From positions 1 to 64,000 of the forward strand of contig NZ_QOWC01000002.1 of NCBI RefSeq assembly GCF_003574465.1: a DNA stretch of 64,000 nucleotides. The letters run 5' to 3'. The notes below the pieces were generated by a model. The model did no database searches, was not told the DNA's origin, and was given only the letters and a program-made list of their open reading frames with translations. Positions 54,628 to 62,723 of this stretch are shown here, in pieces. The stretch is from Methylobacterium crusticola (GTDB lineage: Bacteria; Pseudomonadota; Alphaproteobacteria; Rhizobiales; Beijerinckiaceae). How positions within the stretch are numbered: position 1 is the stretch's first letter; each line of letters begins with the position of its first letter. A program made the position numbers and the translations under genes.

Positions 54628-55593
54628 ATGAGCGCGGCGGCGGACCGGCGCGATCCCGTCGACGCCGCGAGCCTCAGGCGGGCGCTCGGCGGCTTCCCGA
54701 CCGGGGTGACCGTGGTGACGGCGCGGGAGGGCGAGCGGGTGGTCGCCATGACGGCGAACTCCTTCGCGTCGGTGTCCCTCGACCCGCCCCTGGTCTCGTG
54801 GTGCGCGGCGCTCGCCTCGGCGAGCCACGGGGCCTTCGCGGCGGCGGACGCCTACGCGGTGCACGTCCTCGGGGCCGAGCACAACGACCTCGCGCTGCGC
54901 TTCGCCGGCAAGTCCGGCGACAAGTTCGCCGGCATCGCGCACCATCCGGGCCGCACCGGCGCGCCGATCCTCGCCGGGATCGCCCCGGTCTTCGAGTGCC
55001 GGGTCTGGGCGCGCTACCCGGGCGGCGACCACACCATCCTGGTCGGCGAGGTGGTGGAGCTCGTCGAGCGGGTGCAGGACCCGCTGCTGTTCCATTCCGG
55101 GGTGCTGCGCCGGATGGACCGGGCGAAGCGCCGCCCCGACCTGCCCCACGACGGCTTTGCCCGCAGTTACCTCCCCTACCTGCTGGCGCGGGCGAGCCAC
55201 GTCGTCTCGGGGGAGTTCCACGGCGAGCTGAAGCGCTTCGGCCTCGGCGTGCCCGAGTGGCGGGTGCTGGCGTGCCTGTCGGAGGCCGAGGGTCTCGGCG
55301 TGGTCGAGCTCGCCGGGATGGCGATCATGAAGCAGCCCCGGATCACCAAGATCCTCGACCGGCTCGCCCGCGACGGCCTGATCGACCGCCGCCCCGACCG
55401 CCTCGACCGCCGCCGCGCCCTCGTCCACCTCACCGAGGCGGGCCGCGCCAAGGTGGCCCCCGCCCTCGCGGCCGCCCGCGCCCACGAGGCGGCGCTGCTC
55501 GCCCCGCTCACCGGCGAGGAGCGGGGGGTGATCAAGCACGCGCTCGACCTCCTGATCGGCCGGGCGGGCGCGCCCGAGGCGGCGGACCCGTGA
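54628..55593 (+). CDS. Flavin reductase with C-terminal MarR-like domain
   Basis: A 321-residue fusion. Residues about 10-165 are a flavin-reductase (HpaC/DIM6-type) domain with GFPTGVTVVTA, TANSFASVSLDPPLVSW and GRTGAPILAG. Residues about 180-315 are MarR-like: a winged helix with EWRVLACLSEAEGLGV, KQPRITKILDRLARDGLIDR and DRRRALVHLTEAG. The layout is that of the C1 reductase of p-hydroxyphenylacetate hydroxylase, where the MarR-like part senses the aromatic substrate. It may supply reduced flavin to a monooxygenase and/or regulate. No monooxygenase partner is adjacent. ATG 54628 has gggg upstream. Confidence 0.9.
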   Translation: MSAAADRRDPVDAASLRRALGGFPTGVTVVTAREGERVVAMTANSFASVSLDPPLVSWCAALASASHGAFAAADAYAVHVLGAEHNDLALRFAGKSGDKFAGIAHHPGRTGAPILAGIAPVFECRVWARYPGGDHTILVGEVVELVERVQDPLLFHSGVLRRMDRAKRRPDLPHDGFARSYLPYLLARASHVVSGEFHGELKRFGLGVPEWRVLACLSEAEGLGVVELAGMAIMKQPRITKILDRLARDGLIDRRPDRLDRRRALVHLTEAGRAKVAPALAAARAHEAALLAPLTGEERGVIKHALDLLIGRAGAPEAADP

Positions 55594-55630
55594 TCCGGCC
55601 CGGGCCCGGCGGGGGGCGGGTCCCGCCCCC

Positions 55631-56422
55631 TCACCCCTCCTCCGGGAACCCCCGCAGGAGGCGCCCGCGCGCGAGCCCCAGGGCCCCGTTGAGCAGGAGC
55701 CCCAGCCCCGAGATCGCGATCAGCGGCACGAACATGTCGACGGTCTGGAAGCTGCGGGCGGCGCGGACCAGGAGGTAGCCGAGGCCGTCCGTCGAGGTGA
55801 TCATCTCGGCGAGGAAGACCACGATGCACGACACGACGAGGCCGATGCGGGCGCCGGTCAGGATCGACGGCAGGGTCGCGGGCAGCACGACGCGCAGGAG
55901 CGCCGCCCGGGGCGAGGTGCCGGCCGCGCGGGCGGCCCAGACGAGCTTCGGCTCGACCATGGCGGCGCCCTGGAGCGTGGCGAGCAGGATCGGGAACACC
56001 GCGTCGGCGACCACGAGGGCGATCTTCGAGGCGTCGGCGAAGCCCAGCGTCAGGATGAAGGCCGGGTAGAGCGCGACCTTCGGCACCGGGGCGAGCACCC
56101 GCACGAGCGGGCGCACCACCGCCAGCACCCCGGGGCTCGCGGCGGCCAGGATCCCGATCCCGACCCCGAGCACCAGGGCGGCGAGGAAGCCGACGGCGAG
56201 CCGGGACAGCGTCGCGCCCGCGTGGCCCAGGAACTCGGGGTTGGCGAATTGCGCGAGGCAGCGCGCGAGCACCGTGCCGGGCGCCGGCAGCAGCGCCGGC
56301 GGGGCGAGGCCGAGGCTCACGACCGCCTGCCAGATCCCGACCAGCCCGAGGATCGGCAGGAGCCCGAGGGCGCCCTCGCGCAGCCGCGCGCTCACGCGGA
56401 TGCGCTCACGCGGATCGCTCAC
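55631..56422 (-). CDS. ABC transporter permease, SsuC/TauC-like (second of two)
   Basis: A 263-residue inner-membrane permease. The hydrophobic core begins LGLLPILGLVGIWQAVVSL, and the coupling loop is AARAAGTSPRAALLRVVLPATLP near 175. GTG 56422 overlaps the stop of the first permease (GTGA), within a 13-14-nt repeat that offers a second in-frame GTG. It is last in the leftward nitrate/sulfonate/taurine-type operon. Confidence 0.9.
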   Translation of the reverse strand: MSDPRERIRVSARLREGALGLLPILGLVGIWQAVVSLGLAPPALLPAPGTVLARCLAQFANPEFLGHAGATLSRLAVGFLAALVLGVGIGILAAASPGVLAVVRPLVRVLAPVPKVALYPAFILTLGFADASKIALVVADAVFPILLATLQGAAMVEPKLVWAARAAGTSPRAALLRVVLPATLPSILTGARIGLVVSCIVVFLAEMITSTDGLGYLLVRAARSFQTVDMFVPLIAISGLGLLLNGALGLARGRLLRGFPEEG

Positions 56423-56430
56423 GCGGATGC
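56395..56430. repeat. 13-14-nt repeat at permease-permease junction
   Basis: Three copies of gctcacgcggat(g) span the overlap of the two permease genes. On the coding strand each has cgcgtgagc, so stop/start signals are duplicated here. Confidence 0.6.
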
Positions 56431-57195
56431 CGGGGCGAGGGCGGGGGGCGGGCCCGCCCAGCCGACGAGGCGGGCGCGGGCGCCCTCGAACAGCACGTCG
56501 AGCCCGACCCCGAGGGCACCGATCACCAGGATGATGGCGTAGACGGTCTCGTACTGCGCGAGGTCGAGCGCGTTGAACAGCACCGCGCCGATGCCGGATT
56601 GCCGGGCGATCATCTCGCTCGTCGCCATGGTGATGAGCGCCAGCACGATGCCGGTGCGGCAGCCGACCAGGATCTCCGGCAGGGCGGCCGGCAGCACGAC
56701 GCGGGCGGCCCGGGCCGGGCCCGACAGGCCCATGGCGGCGGCCGACCACAGCATCTTCTCCTCGACCGCCCGGGCGCCCTGGTAGGCGTGGTAGAGCACC
56801 GGCAGGCTCACGCCGAGCACGATCACCAGGGTCTTGGCGAGGTCCCCGACCCCGAGCCACAGCATGATGAGCGGCATCAGGGCCGCCTTCGGGACGGGGT
56901 AGACCATCATGGTCAGGGGATTGAGGAGCGCCGCGACGGTGCGGCTGCGCCCCATGGCGAGGCCCGCCGGCAGGGCGAGGGCGAGGGCGAGGCAGAACCC
57001 CGTCGCCATGCGCCGGAGCGAGGCCAGGAGGTTGCGGGCGAAGTCCGGGTCGGCGACGAGGTCGGGCAGGGCCGCGAGGGTGGCCGGGACCGAGGGCAGG
57101 CCGTCGAGGGCGAGGAACCGGCTCGCCACCTCCCAGGCGGCGAGCAGGCCCGCGAGCGCGAGGAGCGGCGGCAGGCCCGCCGGCAGGCGCCTCAC
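56419..57195 (-). CDS. ABC transporter permease, SsuC/TauC-like (first of two)
   Basis: A 258-residue permease clearly different from the second one. It shows LAGLLAAWEVASRFLAL near the N-terminus and the coupling loop SAAAMGLSGPARAARVVLPAALPEI near 165. GTG 57195 overlaps the ATPase stop. Such transporters normally use a homodimer of one permease; here two divergent permeases suggest a heterodimer. Confidence 0.9.
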   Translation of the reverse strand: MRRLPAGLPPLLALAGLLAAWEVASRFLALDGLPSVPATLAALPDLVADPDFARNLLASLRRMATGFCLALALALPAGLAMGRSRTVAALLNPLTMMVYPVPKAALMPLIMLWLGVGDLAKTLVIVLGVSLPVLYHAYQGARAVEEKMLWSAAAMGLSGPARAARVVLPAALPEILVGCRTGIVLALITMATSEMIARQSGIGAVLFNALDLAQYETVYAIILVIGALGVGLDVLFEGARARLVGWAGPPPALAPASA

Positions 57196-58025
57196 GGGCG
57201 CCCTCCCGGGCGCGGGCCGTCGCCGTCCTCCAGCATGCCCTCGAGGGCGATGACGTGACGCTGGTAGCGCGGGTTCAGGAGCAGCTCCGCCCGGTGGCGC
57301 GGGCGCGGCAGGTCGATGTCGACCACCGCCCGGATGCGGCCGGGCGAGCGGGTCATCACCACGACCCGGTCGGAGAGGAACACCGCCTCGTCGACGCCGT
57401 GGGTGACGAACAGCACCGTCTTGCGGTCGCGCTCCCAGAGCGCCAGGAGGTCGTTCTGGAGCCGCGTCCGGGTGTGGGCATCGAGGGCCCCGAAGGGCTC
57501 GTCCATCAGCAGGATGGCGGGGTCGTACGCGAGGGTGCGGGCGAGGGCCACCCGCTGCTTCATGCCGCCGGAGAGCTCCTTGGGGTAGAACGCCTCGAAC
57601 CCCGAGAGGCCGACCTGCGCGACGAGGGCGCGGGCCCGCGCCTCGGCCTCCCGGCGCGGCACGCCCTGCGCGCGCAGGCCGTACGCGACGTTGCCGAGGA
57701 CGGTCTTCCACGGGAAGAGGGCGAATTCCTGGAACACCGGGCCCCGGTCCGGCCCGGGGCCGGTCACGGGCGCCCCGCCGACCCGCACGGCGCCGGCGGA
57801 GGGGGCGACGAAGCCGCCGACGATGTAGAGCAGGGTGGACTTGCCGCAGCCGGACGGCCCCAGGATCGAGACGAACTCCCCCTCCGCCACATCGAGGGCG
57901 ATCTCCGAGAGGGCGGCGTGGAGCGTGCCGTCGCGGCGGCGGAACGCCTTCGAGAGCCCCTCGATCGCGATCTGGGGCGCCGCCGCCGGGGCGCCGGCGG
58001 CCCGGGGGACGGCGAGGGCGCTCAC
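57192..58025 (-). CDS. ABC transporter ATP-binding protein, SsuB/TauB-like
   Basis: A 277-residue ATPase. Walker A is [11 protein letters not shown] near 59, the Q-loop is VFQEFALFPW, the signature is [15 protein letters not shown] near 153, Walker B is ILLMDEPFGALD and the switch is THGVDEA. GTG 58025 overlaps the stop of the binding-protein gene. It drives import by the two permeases that follow. Confidence 0.92.
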   Translation of the reverse strand: MSALAVPRAAGAPAAAPQIAIEGLSKAFRRRDGTLHAALSEIALDVAEGEFVSILGPSGCGKSTLLYIVGGFVAPSAGAVRVGGAPVTGPGPDRGPVFQEFALFPWKTVLGNVAYGLRAQGVPRREAEARARALVAQVGLSGFEAFYPKELSGGMKQRVALARTLAYDPAILLMDEPFGALDAHTRTRLQNDLLALWERDRKTVLFVTHGVDEAVFLSDRVVVMTRSPGRIRAVVDIDLPRPRHRAELLLNPRYQRHVIALEGMLEDGDGPRPGGRP

Positions 58026-59020
58026 TCGATCGGCGCCGTCACGGCGGGGTCGTGGAACTCCTCGGCGTCGAGCCGGCGCGGCAGGAGGCCGGTCTCCGCG
58101 TAGGTGTCGTACATGCGCTGGATCGCCGCGAAGTCCGGCCGGGCGCCGGGATCGCGCGCGAAGTCGTTGTCCTTGAGGAGGTAGGTGTCGAGGACCGCCA
58201 CCGGGGCCTTCATCACCTCGGAGACCACCTTCAGGGTCTCGGGCCGGTCGGCGAGCGCCATCCTCATGCCGGCGGTGAGGGCCCGCACGTAGGTCCGCAC
58301 GAGGTTCGGGTTGCGGGCGACGAAGTCCTTCCGACACGCCTCCAGGATGTGGACGATGTCGGGCTGCTGCTCGGACAGCGCGAACAGCCGGCGGATGTCG
58401 CCGCGGGCCTCGGCCCGGGCCGCGAAGGGCTGGTTCATCACCGCCGCGTCGACCCGGCCGGAGCGGATCGCGTCCTCGGAGAGCGGGAAGGCGATCTCGA
58501 CGAGCTTGATGTCCCGGGACGCGTCGAGGCCGCTGCGGCGCAGGAGCAGCGCCATCGGGCCGTAGATGCCCGACCCCAGGGTGTTGATGCCGACCGTCTT
58601 GCCCTTGAGGTCGGCGGGGGTCCGGATCGGCGAATCCTTCCGCACCGCCCAGTAGACCGAGAAGCTCCCGGGCTTCTCCGAGACGTGCTGGGCCACGATG
58701 TCGGCCTTCAGCCCGCCCTCGACGGCGCCCTGCGCCAGGGCCAGGGGCGACTGGGTGGCGCAGTCGAGGGCGCCGGCGGCCAGCGCCTGGGTCATCGGCG
58801 CCGTGCCCTGGAACTGCACCCACTCGATCGTGTAGCGCGTGCCGAGGCCCGGGAAGGCGGCCGGCCGGCGCATCATCCAGTACTTCGCCTCCTCGGCCGG
58901 GATGGTCCAGCCGACCCGCAGGGTCGTGGCCTCCTCGGCCCGGGCCGTCGAGAGGCCGGGCACAGGCACCGCTCCGGTGATCAGCACCATTCCGGTGAGG
59001 GCCGCCAGGATCGGTCTCAC
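58022..59020 (-). CDS. ABC transporter substrate-binding protein, SsuA/NMT1-like
   Basis: A 332-residue periplasmic protein. GTG 59020 gives the signal MRPILAALTGMVLITGAV, cut near STARA-EE. The mature part has TLRVGWTIPAEEAKYWMM, DLKGKTVGINTLGSGIYGP and DAAVMNQPF. The ligand is unknown: sulfonate, taurine, nitrate and thiamine-precursor transporters share the fold. With the nicX-like gene and pncB on either side, an aromatic acid is a thought but unproven. First gene of the operon. Confidence 0.9.
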   Translation of the reverse strand: MRPILAALTGMVLITGAVPVPGLSTARAEEATTLRVGWTIPAEEAKYWMMRRPAAFPGLGTRYTIEWVQFQGTAPMTQALAAGALDCATQSPLALAQGAVEGGLKADIVAQHVSEKPGSFSVYWAVRKDSPIRTPADLKGKTVGINTLGSGIYGPMALLLRRSGLDASRDIKLVEIAFPLSEDAIRSGRVDAAVMNQPFAARAEARGDIRRLFALSEQQPDIVHILEACRKDFVARNPNLVRTYVRALTAGMRMALADRPETLKVVSEVMKAPVAVLDTYLLKDNDFARDPGARPDFAAIQRMYDTYAETGLLPRRLDAEEFHDPAVTAPIE

Positions 59021-59053
59021 GCGCGCATCCCCCTCGTCTCGACCGGGGCCCCG

Positions 59054-59146
59054 GCCCCGGGGCCGGACGCTAGCACAAGGGCGCCGCCCCGGGGCCGGAC
59101 GCCAGCACAAGGGCCCCGCCCCGGGGCCGGACGCTAGCACAGGCGC
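59054..59146. repeat. 32-nt tandem repeat, three copies
   Basis: Copies at 59054-59085, 59086-59117 and 59118 to about 59146, built on gccccggggccggacg and agcacaaggg. It lies between the binding-protein start and the A+T-rich palindrome, that is, in the 5' untranslated region or promoter of the transporter operon. Each unit has a ccccgggg palindrome. Confidence 0.9.
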
Positions 59147-59164
59147 GCGGGCGGCCAAGCAGGT

Positions 59165-59180
59165 ATTTTATGCATGAAAT
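59165..59180. promoter_or_regulatory. Near-perfect palindrome upstream of transporter operon
   Basis: attttatgcatgaaat: a 16-bp palindrome with one mismatched pair around atgcat, in very G+C-rich DNA. It lies between pncB (ends at 59206) and the binding-protein gene. It is likely an operator and/or -10 region for the leftward transporter operon; the regulator is unknown. Confidence 0.5.
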
Positions 59181-59205
59181 GTCTGCCGCGTGGGCGGGGA
59201 CCGCC

Positions 59206-60498
59206 TCACACCATCACGGGCAGCGCCCGCTGGGCGCCGACCCCGAACACGCGCTTGTAGCGCTCCACCTCCTCCTCCGGCCCGAGCGCCTTCGTGGGGT
59301 TGTCGGAGAGCTTCACGGTCGGCCGGCCGTTGGCCGAGATCACCTTGCAGACGATGGAGATCGGGTCGAGGCGGCCGTCCGGCACGAGGCCCCGGAAGTC
59401 GTTGGTGAGCAGCGTACCCCAGCCGTAGCCGATGCGCAGGCGGCCGTGGAAGTGGCCGTGAACCCGCTCGATCACGTCGACGTCGAGGCCGTCGGAGAAG
59501 ATCGCGAGCTTCTCGCGCGGGTTGCAGCCGTTGGCGGTCCACCACGCGATCGCCTCCTCGCCCCCGGCGATCGGCTCCTTCGAGTCGATGCGGATGCCGG
59601 TCCAGCCGGCCATCCAGGCGGGTCCCCGCTTCAGGAACCCGGTGGTGCCGTAGGTGTCGGGCAGGATCACCAGGAGGTTGCCGGCGTAGTCCTGCTGCCA
59701 GTCGGCGAGCACCGCGTAGGGGGCGGCGGCGAGCTCCGCCTCGGTGTCGGCGAGCGCCGCGTAGACCATGGGCAGCTCGTGCGCGTTGGTGCCCACCGCC
59801 TCGATGTCGTGGCGCAGGGCGATGAGGCAGTTCGAGGTGCCGAGGAAGCCGGCGCCCATGCCCTCGATCATCGCCTCGACGCACCAGTCCTGCCACAGGA
59901 AGCCGTGCCGGCGCCGGGTGCCGAAATCCGCGATGGAGAGCCCCGGCAGCCTCTTCAGGCGCTCGATCTTCTCCCAGACCCGCGTCATGGCGCGGGCGTA
60001 GAGCACCTGCAGCTCGAACTTGCCCATGCCCTTGAGGACGCCGCGGGAGCGCAGCTCGTTGAGGATCGCGAGCGCCGGCACCTCCCACATCGTGGTCTCG
60101 ATCCAGGGACCGTGGAAGGTGAGGACGTACTGCCCGTCCTGCTTCTCCAGGAGGTAGTCGGGGAAGCGGAAGTTCTCGAGCCAGTCCATGAAGTCCGGCG
60201 AGAACATCTGCCGCTGGCCGTAGAAGGTGTTGCCGCGCAGCCAGGTCGACTCGCCGCGCGTGAGCGAGAGCGAGCGGCAATGGTCGAGCTGCTCGCGCAG
60301 CTCGCCCGGGTCGATCAGCTCGGCGAGGCGGACGCGCCGCGTGCGGTTCTGGATCCCGAAGGTGACCGAGACGTCCCGGTGGCGGCGAAAGATCGTCTGC
60401 GCCATCAGGAGCTTGTAGAAGTCCGTGTCGAGCACGGAGCGGATGATCGGGTCGATCTTCCAGGTGTGGTTGTAGACCCTGGTCGCGAGATCGAGCAT
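59206..60498 (-). CDS. pncB: Nicotinate phosphoribosyltransferase
   Basis: A 430-residue enzyme of NAD salvage (Preiss-Handler pathway) that joins nicotinate and PRPP. It shows [12 protein letters not shown] near residue 24, [13 protein letters not shown] near 200 (the autophosphorylated His region), [17 protein letters not shown] near 240 and IFSDGLD. ATG 60498 has agggg close upstream; a longer reading from 60540 lacks family similarity. Confidence 0.96.
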   Translation of the reverse strand: MLDLATRVYNHTWKIDPIIRSVLDTDFYKLLMAQTIFRRHRDVSVTFGIQNRTRRVRLAELIDPGELREQLDHCRSLSLTRGESTWLRGNTFYGQRQMFSPDFMDWLENFRFPDYLLEKQDGQYVLTFHGPWIETTMWEVPALAILNELRSRGVLKGMGKFELQVLYARAMTRVWEKIERLKRLPGLSIADFGTRRRHGFLWQDWCVEAMIEGMGAGFLGTSNCLIALRHDIEAVGTNAHELPMVYAALADTEAELAAAPYAVLADWQQDYAGNLLVILPDTYGTTGFLKRGPAWMAGWTGIRIDSKEPIAGGEEAIAWWTANGCNPREKLAIFSDGLDVDVIERVHGHFHGRLRIGYGWGTLLTNDFRGLVPDGRLDPISIVCKVISANGRPTVKLSDNPTKALGPEEEVERYKRVFGVGAQRALPVMV

Positions 60499-60703
60499 CG
60501 CCCCTGCCTGACGCGCCGCCGCCCGTCCCGGGCGGCTCACCGGGGCGAGACCCGCACGGTTCCCGGCCCGAAGTCAAGCACGCGGTCGGGGGAGCGGAGG
60601 AGCGCCCGGACGGCCGGGCGACGGCGCGCCGGCCGGGGCCGGCCGGGCCCCCCGCGTCCCCGGCCGGGCCGCGAGCGCGGCGCGCCCGCCCGGCGCCGCC
60701 CGC

Positions 60704-61213
60704 CTACCGGGCCCCGAGGTCGACGGCCTTCTTCTCGGTCTTCGGCGACTCGCCCGTCACGGCGGCCTTCACGTAGCCGTAGAGGTGCAGCATGGTCGAG
60801 TTCGGGCTGTCCCAGTACTCGCCCTTCTCCGGGTGCACCCGGATCAGCGCCACCTGCGGGTCGTCCTTGCCGCCCGGGAACCAGGTCTTGAGGCTCTCGC
60901 TCCACTTGGCGTCGATCTGCGCCTTGTCGCGCACGATCTCGGCGCGGCCGGAGACCGAGACGTAGTTCTGGCTCGACGGATCGGAGTAGGCGAGGTTGAC
61001 CTGGTTGTCGCGGCTGATCTCGCTCGTCACCGGCGCGTCGGTCTTGACGAAGAACCAGAGGTCGCCGCTCTCGTCCGCCTCCTGGTTCCACATCGGGCGG
61101 CTGCGGAGCTGGCCGTCGGAATCGGCCGTGGTCATCATGGCGATCTTCACGTCCTTGATCATCGCGAAGAGCTTCTGCGCGCCCTCGTGGTCGCGGTGGC
61201 TGCCCTGGTGCAT
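60704..61213 (-). CDS. Pyridoxamine-5'-phosphate-oxidase-fold protein (general stress protein 26-like)
   Basis: A 169-residue FMN-binding split-barrel protein. It has KIAMMTTADSDGQLRSRPM near 23-41, DLWFFVKTDAPVTSEI, and SVSGRAEIVRDK near 87. The family includes GSP26 stress proteins; the reaction is unknown. ATG 61213 has gggag about ten bases upstream. The 163-bp gap to pncB is G+C-rich and featureless. The 264-bp gap on the other side is divergent with mop. Confidence 0.88.
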   Translation of the reverse strand: MHQGSHRDHEGAQKLFAMIKDVKIAMMTTADSDGQLRSRPMWNQEADESGDLWFFVKTDAPVTSEISRDNQVNLAYSDPSSQNYVSVSGRAEIVRDKAQIDAKWSESLKTWFPGGKDDPQVALIRVHPEKGEYWDSPNSTMLHLYGYVKAAVTGESPKTEKKAVDLGAR

Positions 61214-61477
61214 CGTCGTCGATCTCCCTTGCGGTCCCCCGGACCCTCTCGGTCCTGCGGAAGGCCGGGCGGGCGCCGGGATCGCCCTTCGCGCCGCGGA
61301 AAGCTCCGCTCCGCCCGAAACTGCACGACAACGGACGATGCCCGCATTGGTTTCGAGGTCCGGGTTTCGAGGCTCGACGGCTCGCCGGGGCGGCGCCGGC
61401 GGCCTATGTGCTGCTGGCGGCGGACCCCGAGCCGCCCCGGGCGGCCCGGGGGCCGCGCCCTGGACGAGGATCCCGGC
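61214..61477. other. Divergent gap between stress protein and molbindin
   Basis: 264 bp with no gene and no clear palindrome. A less G+C-rich stretch near 61300-61345 (gaaactgcacgacaacgg) may hold promoters in both directions. Confidence 0.3.
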
Positions 61478-61687
61478 ATGAAGATCAGCGCGCGCAACCA
61501 GCTCGACGGCCGGGTCGTGGAGGTCGTGAAGGGCGCCACGACGGCCCATGTCCGCGTCGAGCTCGCGGGCGGGCAGGTCGTGACCGCGTCCATCACGAAC
61601 GAGGCGGCGGACGAGCTCCAGCTCGCCCCCGGCCGGGCCGTGAAGGCCGTGATCAAGTCGAGCGACGTGATGATCGCGACGGAGTGA
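61478..61687 (+). CDS. mop: Molbindin, molybdenum-pterin/molybdate-binding (TOBE) protein
   Basis: A 69-residue Mop-family protein: MKISARNQLDGRVVEVVKGA followed by VRVELAGGQVVTASITNEAA and IKSSDVMIATE, the typical pattern. Mop proteins form hexamers that bind and buffer molybdate or tungstate in the cytoplasm. ATG 61478 has gagga nine bases upstream. It lies seven bases before the transporter genes, which suggests those carry molybdate or tungstate. Confidence 0.94.
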   Translation: MKISARNQLDGRVVEVVKGATTAHVRVELAGGQVVTASITNEAADELQLAPGRAVKAVIKSSDVMIATE

Positions 61688-61694
61688 TCGTCCG

Positions 61695-62723
61695 GTGCGA
61701 CCCGACCGGCGCGCCCTGCTCCTCGGCCTCGCGGCCTCCCTCGGCGGGCGCGCCGCCGGCGCCGCGGAGGCGCTGAGCGACGATGCCGGGCGCGCCCTCG
61801 GGCCCCTGCCCGGCCGGGTCGCCCGGGTCTTCCCGGCCGGCCCCCCGGCCGCGATCCTGCTCTACACCCTGGCCCCCGACCTGCTGCTCGGCTGGCCGCG
61901 GGCGATCCGCCCGGCGGAGCGGCCCTACCTGCTGCCCGGCGCGGCCGACCTCCCGGAGGTCGGGCGCCTGACCGGGCGCGGCAACACCGCCAACCTCGAG
62001 GCGGTGCTGGCGCTCAAGCCCGACCTGATCCTCGACGTCGGCGGCACGGGCGAGACCTACCGGTCCCTCGCCGACCGGGTGCAGGCCCAGACCGGCATCC
62101 CGTACGCCCTCCTCGACGGGCGCCTCGCGGCGGCGCCCGCGGCCTACCGCAGCCTCGGGCGCATCCTCGGCCGCCCCGACGCCGGCGCGGCCCTCGCGGC
62201 CTTCAGCGAGGCGACCCTGGCGACCATCCGCGAGCGCGTGGCGGCGCCCCCGGCGGGCGGGCGCCCCCGGGTCTACCTCGCCCGCGGCCCGCGCGGCCTC
62301 GAGACCGCCCGGGAGGGCGCGATCAACGTCGAGACCCTGGCGCTCCTCGGCGCCGTCGACGTGGCGGGGCCGGGCGGGAGCCTGGCGCAGGTCTCGCCCG
62401 AGGACGTGGTCGCCTGGGCGCCGGAGGTGATCGTCGCCCTCGATCCGGCCTTCGTGCGGGCGGCCCGGGCGGACCCGCTCTGGCAGGCGGTGCCGGCCGT
62501 GCGCGACGGGCGCCTGCACCTGAGCCCCGCCCTGCCCTTCGGCTGGGTCGACGCCCCGCCCTCGGTCAACCGGCTCGCGGGCCTGTGGTGGCTCGGCAAG
62601 ATCCTGTACCCGGCGCGCTTCCCCGAGGACGTGCGGGCGCTCGCCCGGGACCTGTACGCCCGCCTCTACCACGTGACCCCGGACGAGGCCGGCCTCGACC
62701 GCGTGCTCGCGGGGGGCCCGTGA
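61695..62723 (+). CDS. Iron/B12/molybdate-type ABC transporter substrate-binding protein
   Basis: A 342-residue periplasmic protein of the BtuF/TroA-like class. The signal MRPDRRALLLGLAASLGG is cut near AAGAAEA. The core has ALKPDLILDVGGTGETY near 112 and FGWVDAPPSVNRLAGLWWLG near 283. The class covers iron-siderophore, cobalamin and molybdate (MolA) receptors; the mop gene just before supports molybdate or tungstate. GTG 61695 is used; its stop overlaps the permease start. Confidence 0.88.
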   Translation: MRPDRRALLLGLAASLGGRAAGAAEALSDDAGRALGPLPGRVARVFPAGPPAAILLYTLAPDLLLGWPRAIRPAERPYLLPGAADLPEVGRLTGRGNTANLEAVLALKPDLILDVGGTGETYRSLADRVQAQTGIPYALLDGRLAAAPAAYRSLGRILGRPDAGAALAAFSEATLATIRERVAAPPAGGRPRVYLARGPRGLETAREGAINVETLALLGAVDVAGPGGSLAQVSPEDVVAWAPEVIVALDPAFVRAARADPLWQAVPAVRDGRLHLSPALPFGWVDAPPSVNRLAGLWWLGKILYPARFPEDVRALARDLYARLYHVTPDEAGLDRVLAGGP

